Assembly: GCA_963797255.1 (NCBI GenBank)
Contig: CAWCOV010000035.1
Location: forward strand, 1-64,000
Direction of reading: 5' to 3'
Origin: JANXZS01 sp963797255
Lineage (GTDB): Bacteria > Acidobacteriota > Terriglobia > Terriglobales > Acidobacteriaceae
DNA length: 64,000 nucleotides
In this document: positions 43,505 through 52,248 of the stretch, piece after piece
How the letters are laid out: every line of letters begins with the position of its first letter
How positions within the stretch are numbered: the first letter of the stretch is position 1
Position numbers and translations under genes: made by a program
Notes under the pieces: generated by a model
What the model saw: only the letters and a program-made list of their open reading frames with translations
What the model was told of the DNA's origin: nothing
Database searches by the model: none

Positions 43505-43581
43505 GCTGATCAGCATCTTAATTTAGATGCGAGAAGCACGATACCCGAAGCCGTTCTCTTTCGCCTTGTTACACTGTTGTA

Positions 43582-43917
43582 ATGATCGACGATCTCGAAT
43601 TCCGGCGCAATGCTGACAAAGCAATTGAGAATCTCACGAAGGCTCTGTTTGCGGCAGAGGACCAGGGTGGGTTTGAAGTCGAAGAGCAAAACGGCGTGCT
43701 CAACATCGTGTTTGAAGATCCGGCCGGAAAGTTCGTCATCACTCCCAACGCCCCTGTCCAACAGATTTGGATCTCCGCGCTTTCCACCAGCTTTAAACTG
43801 GATTGGAACCCGAAGGACAGCGCCTTCTACCTGCCCAAAACAGGAGAACAACTCAAGCAACTCGTCGCACGACTAATCGGCGAGCACCTCGGCAGCGATC
43901 CAATCAGCCTTAGCTAA
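43582..43917 (+). CDS. cyaY: Frataxin homologue CyaY
   Basis: A 111-residue frataxin-fold protein, which supports iron-sulfur cluster assembly by binding iron and the cysteine desulfurase IscS. Landmarks are EFRRNADKAIENLTKAL in helix one with acidic residues along it, FEVEEQNGVLNIVFEDPAGKFVITPNAP in the sheet and IWISALSTSFKLDW, ending in LPKTGEQLKQLVARLIGEHLG. It is the usual length. It precedes a glycosyltransferase gene by eight bases and shares an operon with it for no obvious reason. TACACT is 5 bases before the ATG. Confidence 0.88.
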   Translation: MIDDLEFRRNADKAIENLTKALFAAEDQGGFEVEEQNGVLNIVFEDPAGKFVITPNAPVQQIWISALSTSFKLDWNPKDSAFYLPKTGEQLKQLVARLIGEHLGSDPISLS

Positions 43918-43925
43918 GATCCGAA

Positions 43926-44717
43926 ATGCGCAAGACACTCTCGGTCTCGATGATTACGAAAAACGAAGGCGCCAACCTTCAGCGCACACTCGCAAGTGTC
44001 AGTTGGGCAGATGAGATCGTCATAGTCGATTCCGGTTCCATGGATGATACGGAGTCCATTGCTCGTAAAGCAGGAGCAAAATTCTTCTTTGAGGAGTGGA
44101 AGGGCTTTGCGAGCCAGAAGAATTCTTCCATTGCCAAATGCACTTCTGACTGGATCCTTTCACTCGACGCCGACGAGGCAATCAGTCCGGAACTAGCCAA
44201 ATCCATTCAGGAAATTCTTGAAAGAGATACCACCGGAAGTGTATTCCTCCTCCGTCGCCGTAATCACTTTCTCGGTCGATGGATAAAGCACGGAGGATAT
44301 TATCCCGACCCAAAGCTTCGACTGTTTCCGCGCGGCAGTTGCTTGTTCGACGAGAGAGCCGTGCACGAAACCATGCGTCAAGTCCGCAGCGATGTATCCC
44401 TTGAACAGAAGACTCTTCAGGGAGACATCCTCCATAATTGCTACCCTACGCTCGAGGATTATATCGAGCACATGAATCGCTACAGTTCCCTCGGCGCGGA
44501 GTCAGCCATCGCGTCCGGTAAGACAAGCTCCGGTCTGGCGGCTTTCAAGATCAATGTTTTACTCAACCCTCTCGCAACCTTCGTCTACAACTACATATTC
44601 CGCCTCGGCTTTCTCGATGGCCGCGAAGGATTTCTGCTGCACCTCTATCACTCCAACTACATCAGTTGGAAGTACGCCAAGGCGTGGGATCGCACACGCA
44701 AGGCAAAGTCTTTATAG
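43926..44717 (+). CDS. Glycosyltransferase family 2 (WaaE/KdtX-like)
   Basis: A 263-residue GT2 enzyme. TLSVSMITKNEGANL, IVIVDSGSMDDTESIAR, and WILSLDADEAISPELA (the DxD site) make up the GT-A core, with PKLRLFPRGS and AVHETM later on; this is the pattern of lipopolysaccharide-core enzymes such as WaaE. It most likely adds a sugar in lipid A-core or glycan synthesis at the inner membrane. It starts eight bases after cyaY. No signal peptide; the C-terminal LNPLATFVYNYIFRLGFLDG can dip into the membrane. Confidence 0.82.
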   Translation: MRKTLSVSMITKNEGANLQRTLASVSWADEIVIVDSGSMDDTESIARKAGAKFFFEEWKGFASQKNSSIAKCTSDWILSLDADEAISPELAKSIQEILERDTTGSVFLLRRRNHFLGRWIKHGGYYPDPKLRLFPRGSCLFDERAVHETMRQVRSDVSLEQKTLQGDILHNCYPTLEDYIEHMNRYSSLGAESAIASGKTSSGLAAFKINVLLNPLATFVYNYIFRLGFLDGREGFLLHLYHSNYISWKYAKAWDRTRKAKSL

Positions 44718-44862
44718 ATCGCTCCTCCGAGCGAACGATGAATGAAATAGAAGTTTCATCCGTATAAATTCCGTCTCGAAACAATACATCTGGACTGCTT
44801 GCGCGATATCACCGGCCAAGCCTATCCTGAGGTGATTTTGTGTCTCTAGTAAAAGACAAATC

Positions 44863-46662
44863 ATGACCCGCAATTTTGCAGCGCACCCCGATCCCGAACC
44901 GAAGAAGTCAGAGGCTGTCGATAACCGGAGCCCATCTCCCGCTGAACAAGCCTGGATCGGAGACAATTTGAATCCCGCACTCGAGCGCGCTCCGGAGCGG
45001 CCGATCGGCGCTGCCAGTGGCACGAATCTCGATGCAAATGGACAAGCGCGTTTTACCACCATCTCAGGACAGCCGATAGATCGTCTCTACACACCGGCAG
45101 ACCTCCCCTCAGATTGGTCCAACGCTCAATCCAGGTATCTCGGAGTTCCCGGCGCGCCACCCTACACGCGCGGCATTCATCCCCGGGGCTATCGCGGCAA
45201 GTTGTGGACGATGCGCCAGTTCTCAGGCTTTGCCACAGCGGAAGAGACGAACCAGCGTTATAAGTATCTTCTGCAAAATGGCGGGGATGGCCTTTCGGTC
45301 GCGTTCGATCTGCCCACTCTGATGGGCTGCGATTCCGACGACCCGCAAAGCGAGGGCGAAGTAGGAAAGTGTGGCGTTGCCATCGACTCCCTTGAAGACA
45401 TGGAGATCCTCTTCAATGGCATCGACCTGGAGAAGACCACCGTCTCCATGACCATCAATTCACCCGCCAGTGTTCTGTGGGCCATGTACCTCGTCACCGC
45501 GGAAAAGCAGGGTGCCGATCCCGCGAAAATTTCAGGCACGCTGCAGAACGATATCCTCAAGGAATACATCGCGCAGAAGGAGTACATCTATCCGCCCGCT
45601 CCCTCCATGCGTCTCGTCGTTGATACGCTCGAGTTCGGTGTCGTCTTCCACCCTCGCTTCAATCCCATCTCGATCTCCGGCTACCACATCCGCGAAGCCG
45701 GATCGACCGCGCTTCAGGAACTCGCCTTCACCCTCTACGACGGCGTGGAATACGTGGAATGGGCTCTACGCAGAGGCTTGCTGATCGATGATTTCGCGCC
45801 GCGATTAAGTTTCTTCTTCAACTCGCACAACGATTTTTTTGAAGAGATTGCCAAGTTCCGCACCGCTCGCAAGCTGTGGTACCAGCTCATGACCGCCCGT
45901 TTCCACGCAGCGAATCCTCGTTCGCAGTGGATGCGCTTTCATACACAGACAGCCGGTGTTTCTCTCACCGCGCAGCAGCCAAAAAACAACATCGCAAGAG
46001 TGGCACTGCAGGCTCTAGCTGCTGTGCTAGGAGGCACTCAGTCGCTCCACACCGACGCCTTCGATGAAGCGCTCGCGCTGCCAACCGAGGACGCTGCCCG
46101 CATTGCCCTCCGCACTCAGCAGATTCTCGCGTCTGAGTCGGGAGTGGCCAGCATTGTGGACCCGCTCGGTGGCTCTTACTTCGTCGAAAAGTTAACCCTC
46201 GATATGGAGAAGGGCGCTCAGGATTATTTTTCCCGCCTGGATGCAATGGGCGGAATGGTTCGCGCGATCGAACGCGGATTTCCGCAACGAGAGATCGCGG
46301 AATCCAGCTATGCCTACCAACGCGCCGTGGAGGCCGGGGAAAAAATCATTGTTGGCGTGAACGCACATTGCACCGAAGAACAACCGCAGTCCATCCTCTA
46401 TATCGGCGAAGAAGTCCGCGAGTCGCAATCCACCAAGCTCCGAAAATTGCGCGCCGAACGATCGAACGAAACTCTAAATCGCGCGCTTGACCAGCTTTGC
46501 CGCATCCTTGAAAAGGAACCTCGCGGCGGAGGAACTTCGCTTAGCCAGGCCAACACTATGCCATTCATTCTGGACTGCGTTCGCGCCTATGGCACTGTAG
46601 GAGAGATTTGCAACGCGATGGGAAAAGTTCTGGGATCGTATGAAGAAATCGGAACGGCCTAA
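44863..46662 (+). CDS. Acyl-CoA mutase, methylmalonyl-CoA mutase-type large subunit
   Basis: A 599-residue B12-dependent mutase subunit with the TIM-barrel catalytic domain. Seen are RYLGVPGAPPYTRGIHP, RQFSGFATAEETNQRYKYLL, AFDLPTLMGCDSDDP, FFFNSHNDFFEEIAKFRTARKLW and GGTQSLHTDAFDEALALP. The B12-binding domain (DxHxxG) is absent, so a separate small subunit must supply it. The first 70 residues are an extra Pro/Glu-rich tail that is not part of the barrel. It isomerises methylmalonyl- or a similar branched acyl-CoA. No neighbour from the pathway (epimerase, MeaB) is in the window. Confidence 0.88.
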   Translation: MTRNFAAHPDPEPKKSEAVDNRSPSPAEQAWIGDNLNPALERAPERPIGAASGTNLDANGQARFTTISGQPIDRLYTPADLPSDWSNAQSRYLGVPGAPPYTRGIHPRGYRGKLWTMRQFSGFATAEETNQRYKYLLQNGGDGLSVAFDLPTLMGCDSDDPQSEGEVGKCGVAIDSLEDMEILFNGIDLEKTTVSMTINSPASVLWAMYLVTAEKQGADPAKISGTLQNDILKEYIAQKEYIYPPAPSMRLVVDTLEFGVVFHPRFNPISISGYHIREAGSTALQELAFTLYDGVEYVEWALRRGLLIDDFAPRLSFFFNSHNDFFEEIAKFRTARKLWYQLMTARFHAANPRSQWMRFHTQTAGVSLTAQQPKNNIARVALQALAAVLGGTQSLHTDAFDEALALPTEDAARIALRTQQILASESGVASIVDPLGGSYFVEKLTLDMEKGAQDYFSRLDAMGGMVRAIERGFPQREIAESSYAYQRAVEAGEKIIVGVNAHCTEEQPQSILYIGEEVRESQSTKLRKLRAERSNETLNRALDQLCRILEKEPRGGGTSLSQANTMPFILDCVRAYGTVGEICNAMGKVLGSYEEIGTA

Positions 46663-46725
46663 CTTTTTCCCCTCAGCCCGTCGGAGACTGGAGTAACCTA
46701 GAAGTCGACACAGGAACCCCGTCCG

Positions 46726-47847
46726 ATGGCCAAGAAAAGCGATTCACCAATTGCTGACCGATCGACGAAGCCAGCAAAACAAGTATCCGGAAAACAGAAG
46801 CATGCGACCGCGAAGAAGGCTGGCCATGTAAATCTGCGCACGCTTGCAGCCCACCTCGATCTGTCGCAAACAACGGTCTCTCTCGTCTTGAATGATTCGC
46901 CTTCAGCGAAATCGATTCCGCAGGAGACGCGTCAGCGAGTGATGGATGCGGCACGCGAACTGCAATACCGCCCTAACTACTTCGCGCGCTCGCTGCGCAA
47001 GAGCCGCAGCATGTCTGTCGGTGTCATCGCACCAGATCTAAGCGAAGGCTATTTCACTCTTGTCATGAGCGGCGTGGAGCAGCACTTGATTCGCTCCCAT
47101 TATTTCTATTTCACCGCCAGCCACTATTGGCACAAAGACCTTATCGCGGAGTATCCGCGAATGTTGCTGGAGCGCGCCGTCGACGGCTTTCTTTTACTGA
47201 ATACTCCGGTCGAGTTCGAGCAATCCACTGTCCCTGTCGTCGCTATTTCAGCGCACCGAAAAGTCGCTGGAGTTACCAACATAGTGCTGGACCACTACCG
47301 CGCCGCCATGCTCGCGCTTCGCCATCTTTATGATCTTGGACATCGCAAAATTGCTTTCATGCGCGGCCCGGAAGTTATCGTCGATTCCGATTTCCGCTGG
47401 AGCGGCATCCTGCAGGTTGCGCGCGAGTTGGGGCTTCAGGTCCGCCCCGAATTGACCACTCGTCTTGATACGAACAGCTGGTCACCAGAGGATCTGGGCT
47501 ACCTGCCCATGAAGGAAATGCTCGCCCGCACACGGGACTTTACTGCGCTTTTTTGCTTCAACGATATATCCGCGATCGGAGCAATCCGCGCCATCCAAGA
47601 TGCAGGCCTGCGTGTGCCAGAAGATATTTCCGTCATCGGCTTCGACGACATTATCAGCGCAGCGTATTACCGGCCGAGTCTCACAACCGTTCGCCAGCCG
47701 TTGCGCGAAATGGGCAAAGCCGGCGCAGAATTACTGCTCGACCGCATCGCACATTCTGAGAAGCCGTATCCTGAAGAAATTGTGATGCAACCGGAGCTGA
47801 TTGTCCGCGAATCAACCGGCCCAGCTCCTACATCCGGCAACCACTAA
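46726..47847 (+). CDS. LacI-family transcriptional regulator
   Basis: A 373-residue regulator. The helix-turn-helix spans about 36-60 (VNLRTLAAHLDLSQTTVSLVLN), preceded by a 35-residue Lys-rich tail; the hinge helix is QYRPNYFARSLRK. The periplasmic-binding-like domain follows with VGVIAPDLSEGYFTLVMSGVEQ and GHRKIAFMRGPE, and the ending DDIISAAYYRPSLTTVRQP is standard. It should bind palindromes with a central CG such as that at 24885. The cognate sugar is unknown and no transport genes are next to it; the GH3 gene is 4 kb away. Confidence 0.88.
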   Translation: MAKKSDSPIADRSTKPAKQVSGKQKHATAKKAGHVNLRTLAAHLDLSQTTVSLVLNDSPSAKSIPQETRQRVMDAARELQYRPNYFARSLRKSRSMSVGVIAPDLSEGYFTLVMSGVEQHLIRSHYFYFTASHYWHKDLIAEYPRMLLERAVDGFLLLNTPVEFEQSTVPVVAISAHRKVAGVTNIVLDHYRAAMLALRHLYDLGHRKIAFMRGPEVIVDSDFRWSGILQVARELGLQVRPELTTRLDTNSWSPEDLGYLPMKEMLARTRDFTALFCFNDISAIGAIRAIQDAGLRVPEDISVIGFDDIISAAYYRPSLTTVRQPLREMGKAGAELLLDRIAHSEKPYPEEIVMQPELIVRESTGPAPTSGNH

Positions 47848-47892
47848 CGATACGGCGCGGCATAAGTTCCTCGGGCTCCAAGATGCTCGGTG

Positions 47893-49197
47893 TCAGCCTT
47901 CCAGTATCTGTAAATCAAGTGGCGCTTCGCGAAGGCAATCCATCTTTGCGATTCTCGCCAGCGCCTTCTTTAGCGCAGAGCTACCACACGGCTCAACCGT
48001 CACTACAAACGGCAGGTTATGTTTTGGATGGCCCGGCTTTTGCAGGATCGCGTTGATGTTCACATCGAACTCGGCCAGGCTTCCCGCAATCTCTGACACA
48101 ATGCCCGGACGATCATCCACGACAAACCGCACGTAATGTGGCACTTTGAATTCGCCGCCCACCGTCGTCTTCCGGCTAGGCAATTCCACCAGGCTCGATC
48201 CGTGAACAATCGCCAGCAAGTCTGAAACAACAGCGACCGCGGTCGGATGCCCACCCGCTCCATGCCCTGAAAAAACCACGTCACCGCCGAACTGCCCGCT
48301 GGCAATCACCATATTCTCTGTCCCATGCGACCACGCTAGCGGAGAGCTCTTCGGCACAAGCATCGGTCCTACCGTCGCCACAACGCCTTCGTCATGCAAC
48401 TGCGCGCGAGAAATCTGTCGCACCGTACAGTCCAGATCCTTCGCATACGAAAAGTCGATGGCAGAAATATCCGTGATGGACCGGCAGGGTATTTCTTCGG
48501 GATGTACATCGGCACGCATCGCCAGCCGCATCAGGATCACAAGCTTGGCGCGCGCATCGTACCCGGCAACGTCTTCCGTGGGATTCGACTCGGCGTACCC
48601 CAGTGCCTGAGCTTCTGAAAGTACCGTATTGAACTCGGCACCAGCCTCCATCTTGCTCAGGATGAAATTACACGTGCCGTTCAGAATTCCCTGCAACTGC
48701 GTCAGACGATCCCCGGCAAGTCCGTGTTGCAGACCCGGAATCACTGGTATTCCGCCCGCGACAGCCGCACCGTAAAGAAGGTGGCACCCGCGCGTCCCCG
48801 CCATTTTCTCCAGCGAGACACCGTGGTGCGCAATGAGTTGTTTATTCGCCGTCACCACCGACTTGCCTGCGCTTAGCGCCTTGCGAACCCACTCTCCCGC
48901 AGGATCCAGGCCACCCGCCAACTCCACAACAACATCGGCGCCTGACGCAAGAACGTCGTTGAAATCTTCCGTCCACTGAACCGACCGCGGAACCCAGGGC
49001 ACGCGTTTTCTTTCAACGTCGCGATTGAAAATGTGCGTCAGTTCCAATCCCTTCGGCTTCAGTTCACACAAGATCTTCGTCACGGAACTGCCCACCGTAC
49101 CGAAGCCGAGAATGGCTACTTTTAGATTGGCTGCTGATCGTCCCTCGCCGGTTGTTGCAGGCGATATCTTCTTCTCTGCGGTTGGGCTTTTGGTCAT
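47893..49197 (-). CDS. hom: Homoserine dehydrogenase with ACT domain
   Basis: A 434-residue enzyme of the aspartate family amino acid route, reducing aspartate semialdehyde to homoserine. NAD(P) site VAILGFGTVGSSV (about 26-38) and the catalytic stretch GILNGTCNFILSKM with AQALGYAESNPTEDVAGYDARAKL are clear. The C-terminal ACT domain (HYVRFVVDDRPGIVSEIAGSLAE) is the usual site for threonine feedback. It is convergent with the LacI gene and stands alone. The first 20 residues form a tail before the Rossmann domain. Confidence 0.93.
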   Translation of the reverse strand: MTKSPTAEKKISPATTGEGRSAANLKVAILGFGTVGSSVTKILCELKPKGLELTHIFNRDVERKRVPWVPRSVQWTEDFNDVLASGADVVVELAGGLDPAGEWVRKALSAGKSVVTANKQLIAHHGVSLEKMAGTRGCHLLYGAAVAGGIPVIPGLQHGLAGDRLTQLQGILNGTCNFILSKMEAGAEFNTVLSEAQALGYAESNPTEDVAGYDARAKLVILMRLAMRADVHPEEIPCRSITDISAIDFSYAKDLDCTVRQISRAQLHDEGVVATVGPMLVPKSSPLAWSHGTENMVIASGQFGGDVVFSGHGAGGHPTAVAVVSDLLAIVHGSSLVELPSRKTTVGGEFKVPHYVRFVVDDRPGIVSEIAGSLAEFDVNINAILQKPGHPKHNLPFVVTVEPCGSSALKKALARIAKMDCLREAPLDLQILEG

Positions 49198-49288
49198 TCC
49201 GGCGAAATTTCTCCTGCAGCGATGATACCTTTCTTGGCGCTATCGCGGAATTTCGGCGAATACGACCAATAACACCCAGCTTCTCCTC

Positions 49289-49675
49289 TTATGCCTCGTG
49301 GGCAACTGCACAACTGATCAGATCCTCCAGGGAAACAACGCTCAACGCCGCCTCATGCGTGGCCTCCAGATCAACGGGCGGAGCCAGTCCAACGTCATGT
49401 GCCTCCTTCCACCGCGCCGCGCACACACACCACCGGTCTCCGACCTTCAGACCAGGAAATCCAAATTCCGGCCGGGGCCGCGAAAGGTCGTTGCCCTGCA
49501 TCTTGGTGTAGGCCAGGAATGCCGTCGTCATTTCCGCGCACACGGTATGCGAGCCCAGATCCTCTTCACCCGTGTTGCAGCAGCCATCGCGATAAAATCC
49601 CGCCAGGGGTTTACCGCTGCAAACTGCAAGGGGGCGGCCTAAAACATTCCGCGACGCACTCTTCTCATCTTCCAT
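49289..49675 (-). CDS. DUF2237 family protein
   Basis: A 129-residue protein of the DUF2237 family, whose function is not known. The conserved core is RNVLGRPLAVCSGKPLAGFYRDGCC then GSHTVCAEMTTAFLAYTK, GNDLSRPRPEFGFPGLKVGDRWCVCAARW, with several conserved cysteines that suggest a metal or redox role. The gene starts about 55 bases after the sirtuin gene's stop, on the same strand. GGAGG is five bases before the second of two adjacent ATGs, so that start is used. Confidence 0.85.
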   Translation of the reverse strand: MEDEKSASRNVLGRPLAVCSGKPLAGFYRDGCCNTGEEDLGSHTVCAEMTTAFLAYTKMQGNDLSRPRPEFGFPGLKVGDRWCVCAARWKEAHDVGLAPPVDLEATHEAALSVVSLEDLISCAVAHEA

Positions 49676-49732
49676 CATCCCCTCCGGATATTCAGAATAC
49701 AGCGCCGCAAAAACTTCTCTCCGCTGCAAACG

Positions 49733-50476
49733 TCATTCCACTTCGAAAAGTCCCGGCAGCCTCTCCCCCGCCTTGCCCAGGATCACTTCCGTGAATGCGC
49801 CAACATTCAACGGCTCTTCAGGTCCGATATAGAACGTCCGCGCAGGTGAGCCCGCCCTTCGCCGCGCCCAATGCACAAAGCTCGCCGCAGGATACACCGC
49901 ACCCGACGTTCCGACCACCAGCAGCATCGTGCATCGCGCAATTTCTTTTTCGATCCGGGGCATACCGAAAGGAATCTCGCCGAACCACACAATATGGGGC
50001 CGGATGCGCCCGCCGCACTTGCATTTGGGAATCTGGTCGAGAGATTCATAACTCCCCTCGTCCTGCAGAACAGGACCACCACAATTATCCTCGCACCGCG
50101 ACTTGAAAAGCTCTCCGTGCATGTGGACCATGTTGGTTGACCCCGCACGTTCATGCAGATCGTCCACATTTTGCGTACAAAGAAAGAATCGTTCGCCAAG
50201 CTGGCTTTCAAGCTCCGCGAGCGCGCTGTGAGCCGCGTTCGGCTGGCTGGCCATGGCGTCCCTTCGACGCTGGGAATAGAAACGCCACACAAGCTCCGGA
50301 TCATTCTCCCAGGCTTCGGGCGTTGCAACCGACTCCACTCGATGCCCGGCCCAGAGCCCGCCGCTATCCCGAAAAGTCTTCAGCCCACTCTCTGCGCTAA
50401 TCCCGGCACCCGTGAGTACGAACAGCCGATCGGAAGGTCCAATTTTGATCTTGCTCTCAATGTTTCCCAGCATCAT
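49733..50476 (-). CDS. cobB: NAD-dependent protein deacylase, Sir2 family (CobB-like)
   Basis: A 248-residue sirtuin. GAGISAESGLKTFRDSGGLW at the NAD site, FLCTQNVDDLHERAGS, the catalytic His in NMVHMHGE, and zinc cysteines (CEDNCGG and CKCGGRIRPHIVWFGE) are all present, plus a Tyr/Arg-type pocket residue not checked. It removes acetyl or other acyl groups from protein lysines using NAD. AGGA is eight bases before the ATG at 50476. It is followed by the DUF2237 gene. Confidence 0.9.
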   Translation of the reverse strand: MMLGNIESKIKIGPSDRLFVLTGAGISAESGLKTFRDSGGLWAGHRVESVATPEAWENDPELVWRFYSQRRRDAMASQPNAAHSALAELESQLGERFFLCTQNVDDLHERAGSTNMVHMHGELFKSRCEDNCGGPVLQDEGSYESLDQIPKCKCGGRIRPHIVWFGEIPFGMPRIEKEIARCTMLLVVGTSGAVYPAASFVHWARRRAGSPARTFYIGPEEPLNVGAFTEVILGKAGERLPGLFEVE

Positions 50477-50635
50477 ATTCAAAGTCCTGCGAATTGAAGT
50501 TTACGCTTGACGATCCTCCACGAGGACCGTGAGACCCCGTGATGATGCTTCACCAACCGAACTGATTTTGCGTAAATGTTGTTGATGCAAACTAAAAAGT
50601 CGCGAAGCTACTTTAAAGGACCACCGGAGGATTGG

Positions 50636-52090
50636 ATGCGCCGGTTTTTGCTCGTCAGCCTGATGATTCTCCTCGGTCCGTACGGGCAGACGCAAACCAG
50701 CACCACGGCCCCGTCAAACACCGACAAAGCCACGCAGCCCCCCAAAAACCAGGATTCAACAGCCCAGGTAAGTCAGGAGGCGCAGGATCAACCTGCAAGA
50801 GACAGCGAAAACAGAACTTCCATTTTCTCCCCTCATCTAATCGCAGATCGCTACTGGATTTCCGGCCAGGCCAACTTCATCTTCCAGGCTCATGGTCCAT
50901 TTCACTCGCCGTACCAGGGCACGAACAGCTTCGTGGGATACGGCGAAACCGCAAATTCGCGCGTACTCACTCTCTACACCGGCATCAGATTGCCCGGCCG
51001 TTCAGAAATTCTTTTTGACGTGGAGGAGACTGGCGGAGGTGGACTCAGCCAGGCCTTGGGACTCGCCGGTTTCACTAACCTGGACGTGGTGAGAAATCCG
51101 GAACTCGGACAAGGCGTTTACATCTCGCGAATGATGTTCCACGGGACTATAGCCCTCAGTCCAGACCGGGTGGACGCCGAGCCGAATCCATTCAACTTGC
51201 AAAGTTCCATTCCCAGCAAGCGAATCGAGATTCGCGCAGGCAAAATGAGCGTGGTGGATTTCTTCGATGTGAATGCGGTCGGCAGCGATAGTCACCTCCA
51301 ATTTACAAACTGGACCATCGACAACAACGGCGCCTATGACTATGCCGCGGACACCCGCGGCTATACCTTTGCGGTGATTGTGGAGTATCAGAGCCAAAAA
51401 TTCGGGGTGCGCTTCGGCGAGGCCCTCATGCCCACGGTTGCAAACGGAATTGATCTCGATTGGAACCTTACCCAGGCACGAGCGGAAAACCTCGAACTCG
51501 AGTTTCGCCCTTCATGGTTCAAAGGTCTCGCTACATATTTCCGGCCCCTGGCGTATCTCAATCACGGAAACATGGGAAGCTACGCGCAAGCCATCAATAC
51601 CTACCAACAGGGCCTAACTCCCGTTCCGGACATCACCCTGTCTCGCCACCCTGACACGCTGAAACAAGGCTTCGGCCTGAATGTCGAACAAGAGCTTCCC
51701 GCGCACATGCGTGCCTATTTCCGCGGCGGATGGAACGAAGGCAAACACGAATCCTTCTGTTACACCGAGGTGAATGACACTTTTTCGGGAGGCCTTGCAA
51801 TCGCCGGCAATCGCTGGAACAGAAAGAATGACAAAATCGGCACGGCAGTCGTCTCCAACGGCATAAGTGACAAACACGCCCAATATCTTGCCGACGGTGG
51901 ACTCGGCTTTATCCTCGGAGATGGACGCTTGAGCTACGGCCGAGAGTTCATCAGTGAGTCCTACTACAATGCGCAGATCTGGCGCGGACTGTATGGTGCT
52001 GCACAGCTTTCCGTCGTCGTGCATCCCGGATACAACACTGCTCGTGGACCTGCCGTGGTGCCGGGATTGCGCCTGCATGTCGACTTTTAG
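50636..52090 (+). CDS. OprB-family carbohydrate porin
   Basis: An outer membrane beta-barrel protein of about 484 residues. The signal peptide RRFLLVSLMILLGPYGQTQ is followed by a Gln/Thr-rich linker, then many amphipathic strands ending in aromatic residues, and the final LHVDF with terminal Phe. The RYWISGQANFIFQAHGPFHSPY opening and AGKMSVVDFFDVNAVGSD strand resemble the OprB carbohydrate-selective group. It should let sugars cross the outer membrane. GGAGG is five bases before the ATG at 50636. It heads the rhamnose-related group in the same direction. Confidence 0.78.
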   Translation: MRRFLLVSLMILLGPYGQTQTSTTAPSNTDKATQPPKNQDSTAQVSQEAQDQPARDSENRTSIFSPHLIADRYWISGQANFIFQAHGPFHSPYQGTNSFVGYGETANSRVLTLYTGIRLPGRSEILFDVEETGGGGLSQALGLAGFTNLDVVRNPELGQGVYISRMMFHGTIALSPDRVDAEPNPFNLQSSIPSKRIEIRAGKMSVVDFFDVNAVGSDSHLQFTNWTIDNNGAYDYAADTRGYTFAVIVEYQSQKFGVRFGEALMPTVANGIDLDWNLTQARAENLELEFRPSWFKGLATYFRPLAYLNHGNMGSYAQAINTYQQGLTPVPDITLSRHPDTLKQGFGLNVEQELPAHMRAYFRGGWNEGKHESFCYTEVNDTFSGGLAIAGNRWNRKNDKIGTAVVSNGISDKHAQYLADGGLGFILGDGRLSYGREFISESYYNAQIWRGLYGAAQLSVVVHPGYNTARGPAVVPGLRLHVDF

Positions 52091-52248
52091 TGCAGACGCT
52101 CCGTCTTAACATGGCGAACTAAATATTCGGCTGGGCAAGCATTGCATGCGCGTTGTCGATGATGAAAATGTATTTCTCTATTGAAAAGCTGCAGCAACCG
52201 CGTCTATTCTTGGAAAGCTAGCAGCTTAACGGTTTATTTCGCAGGTTT

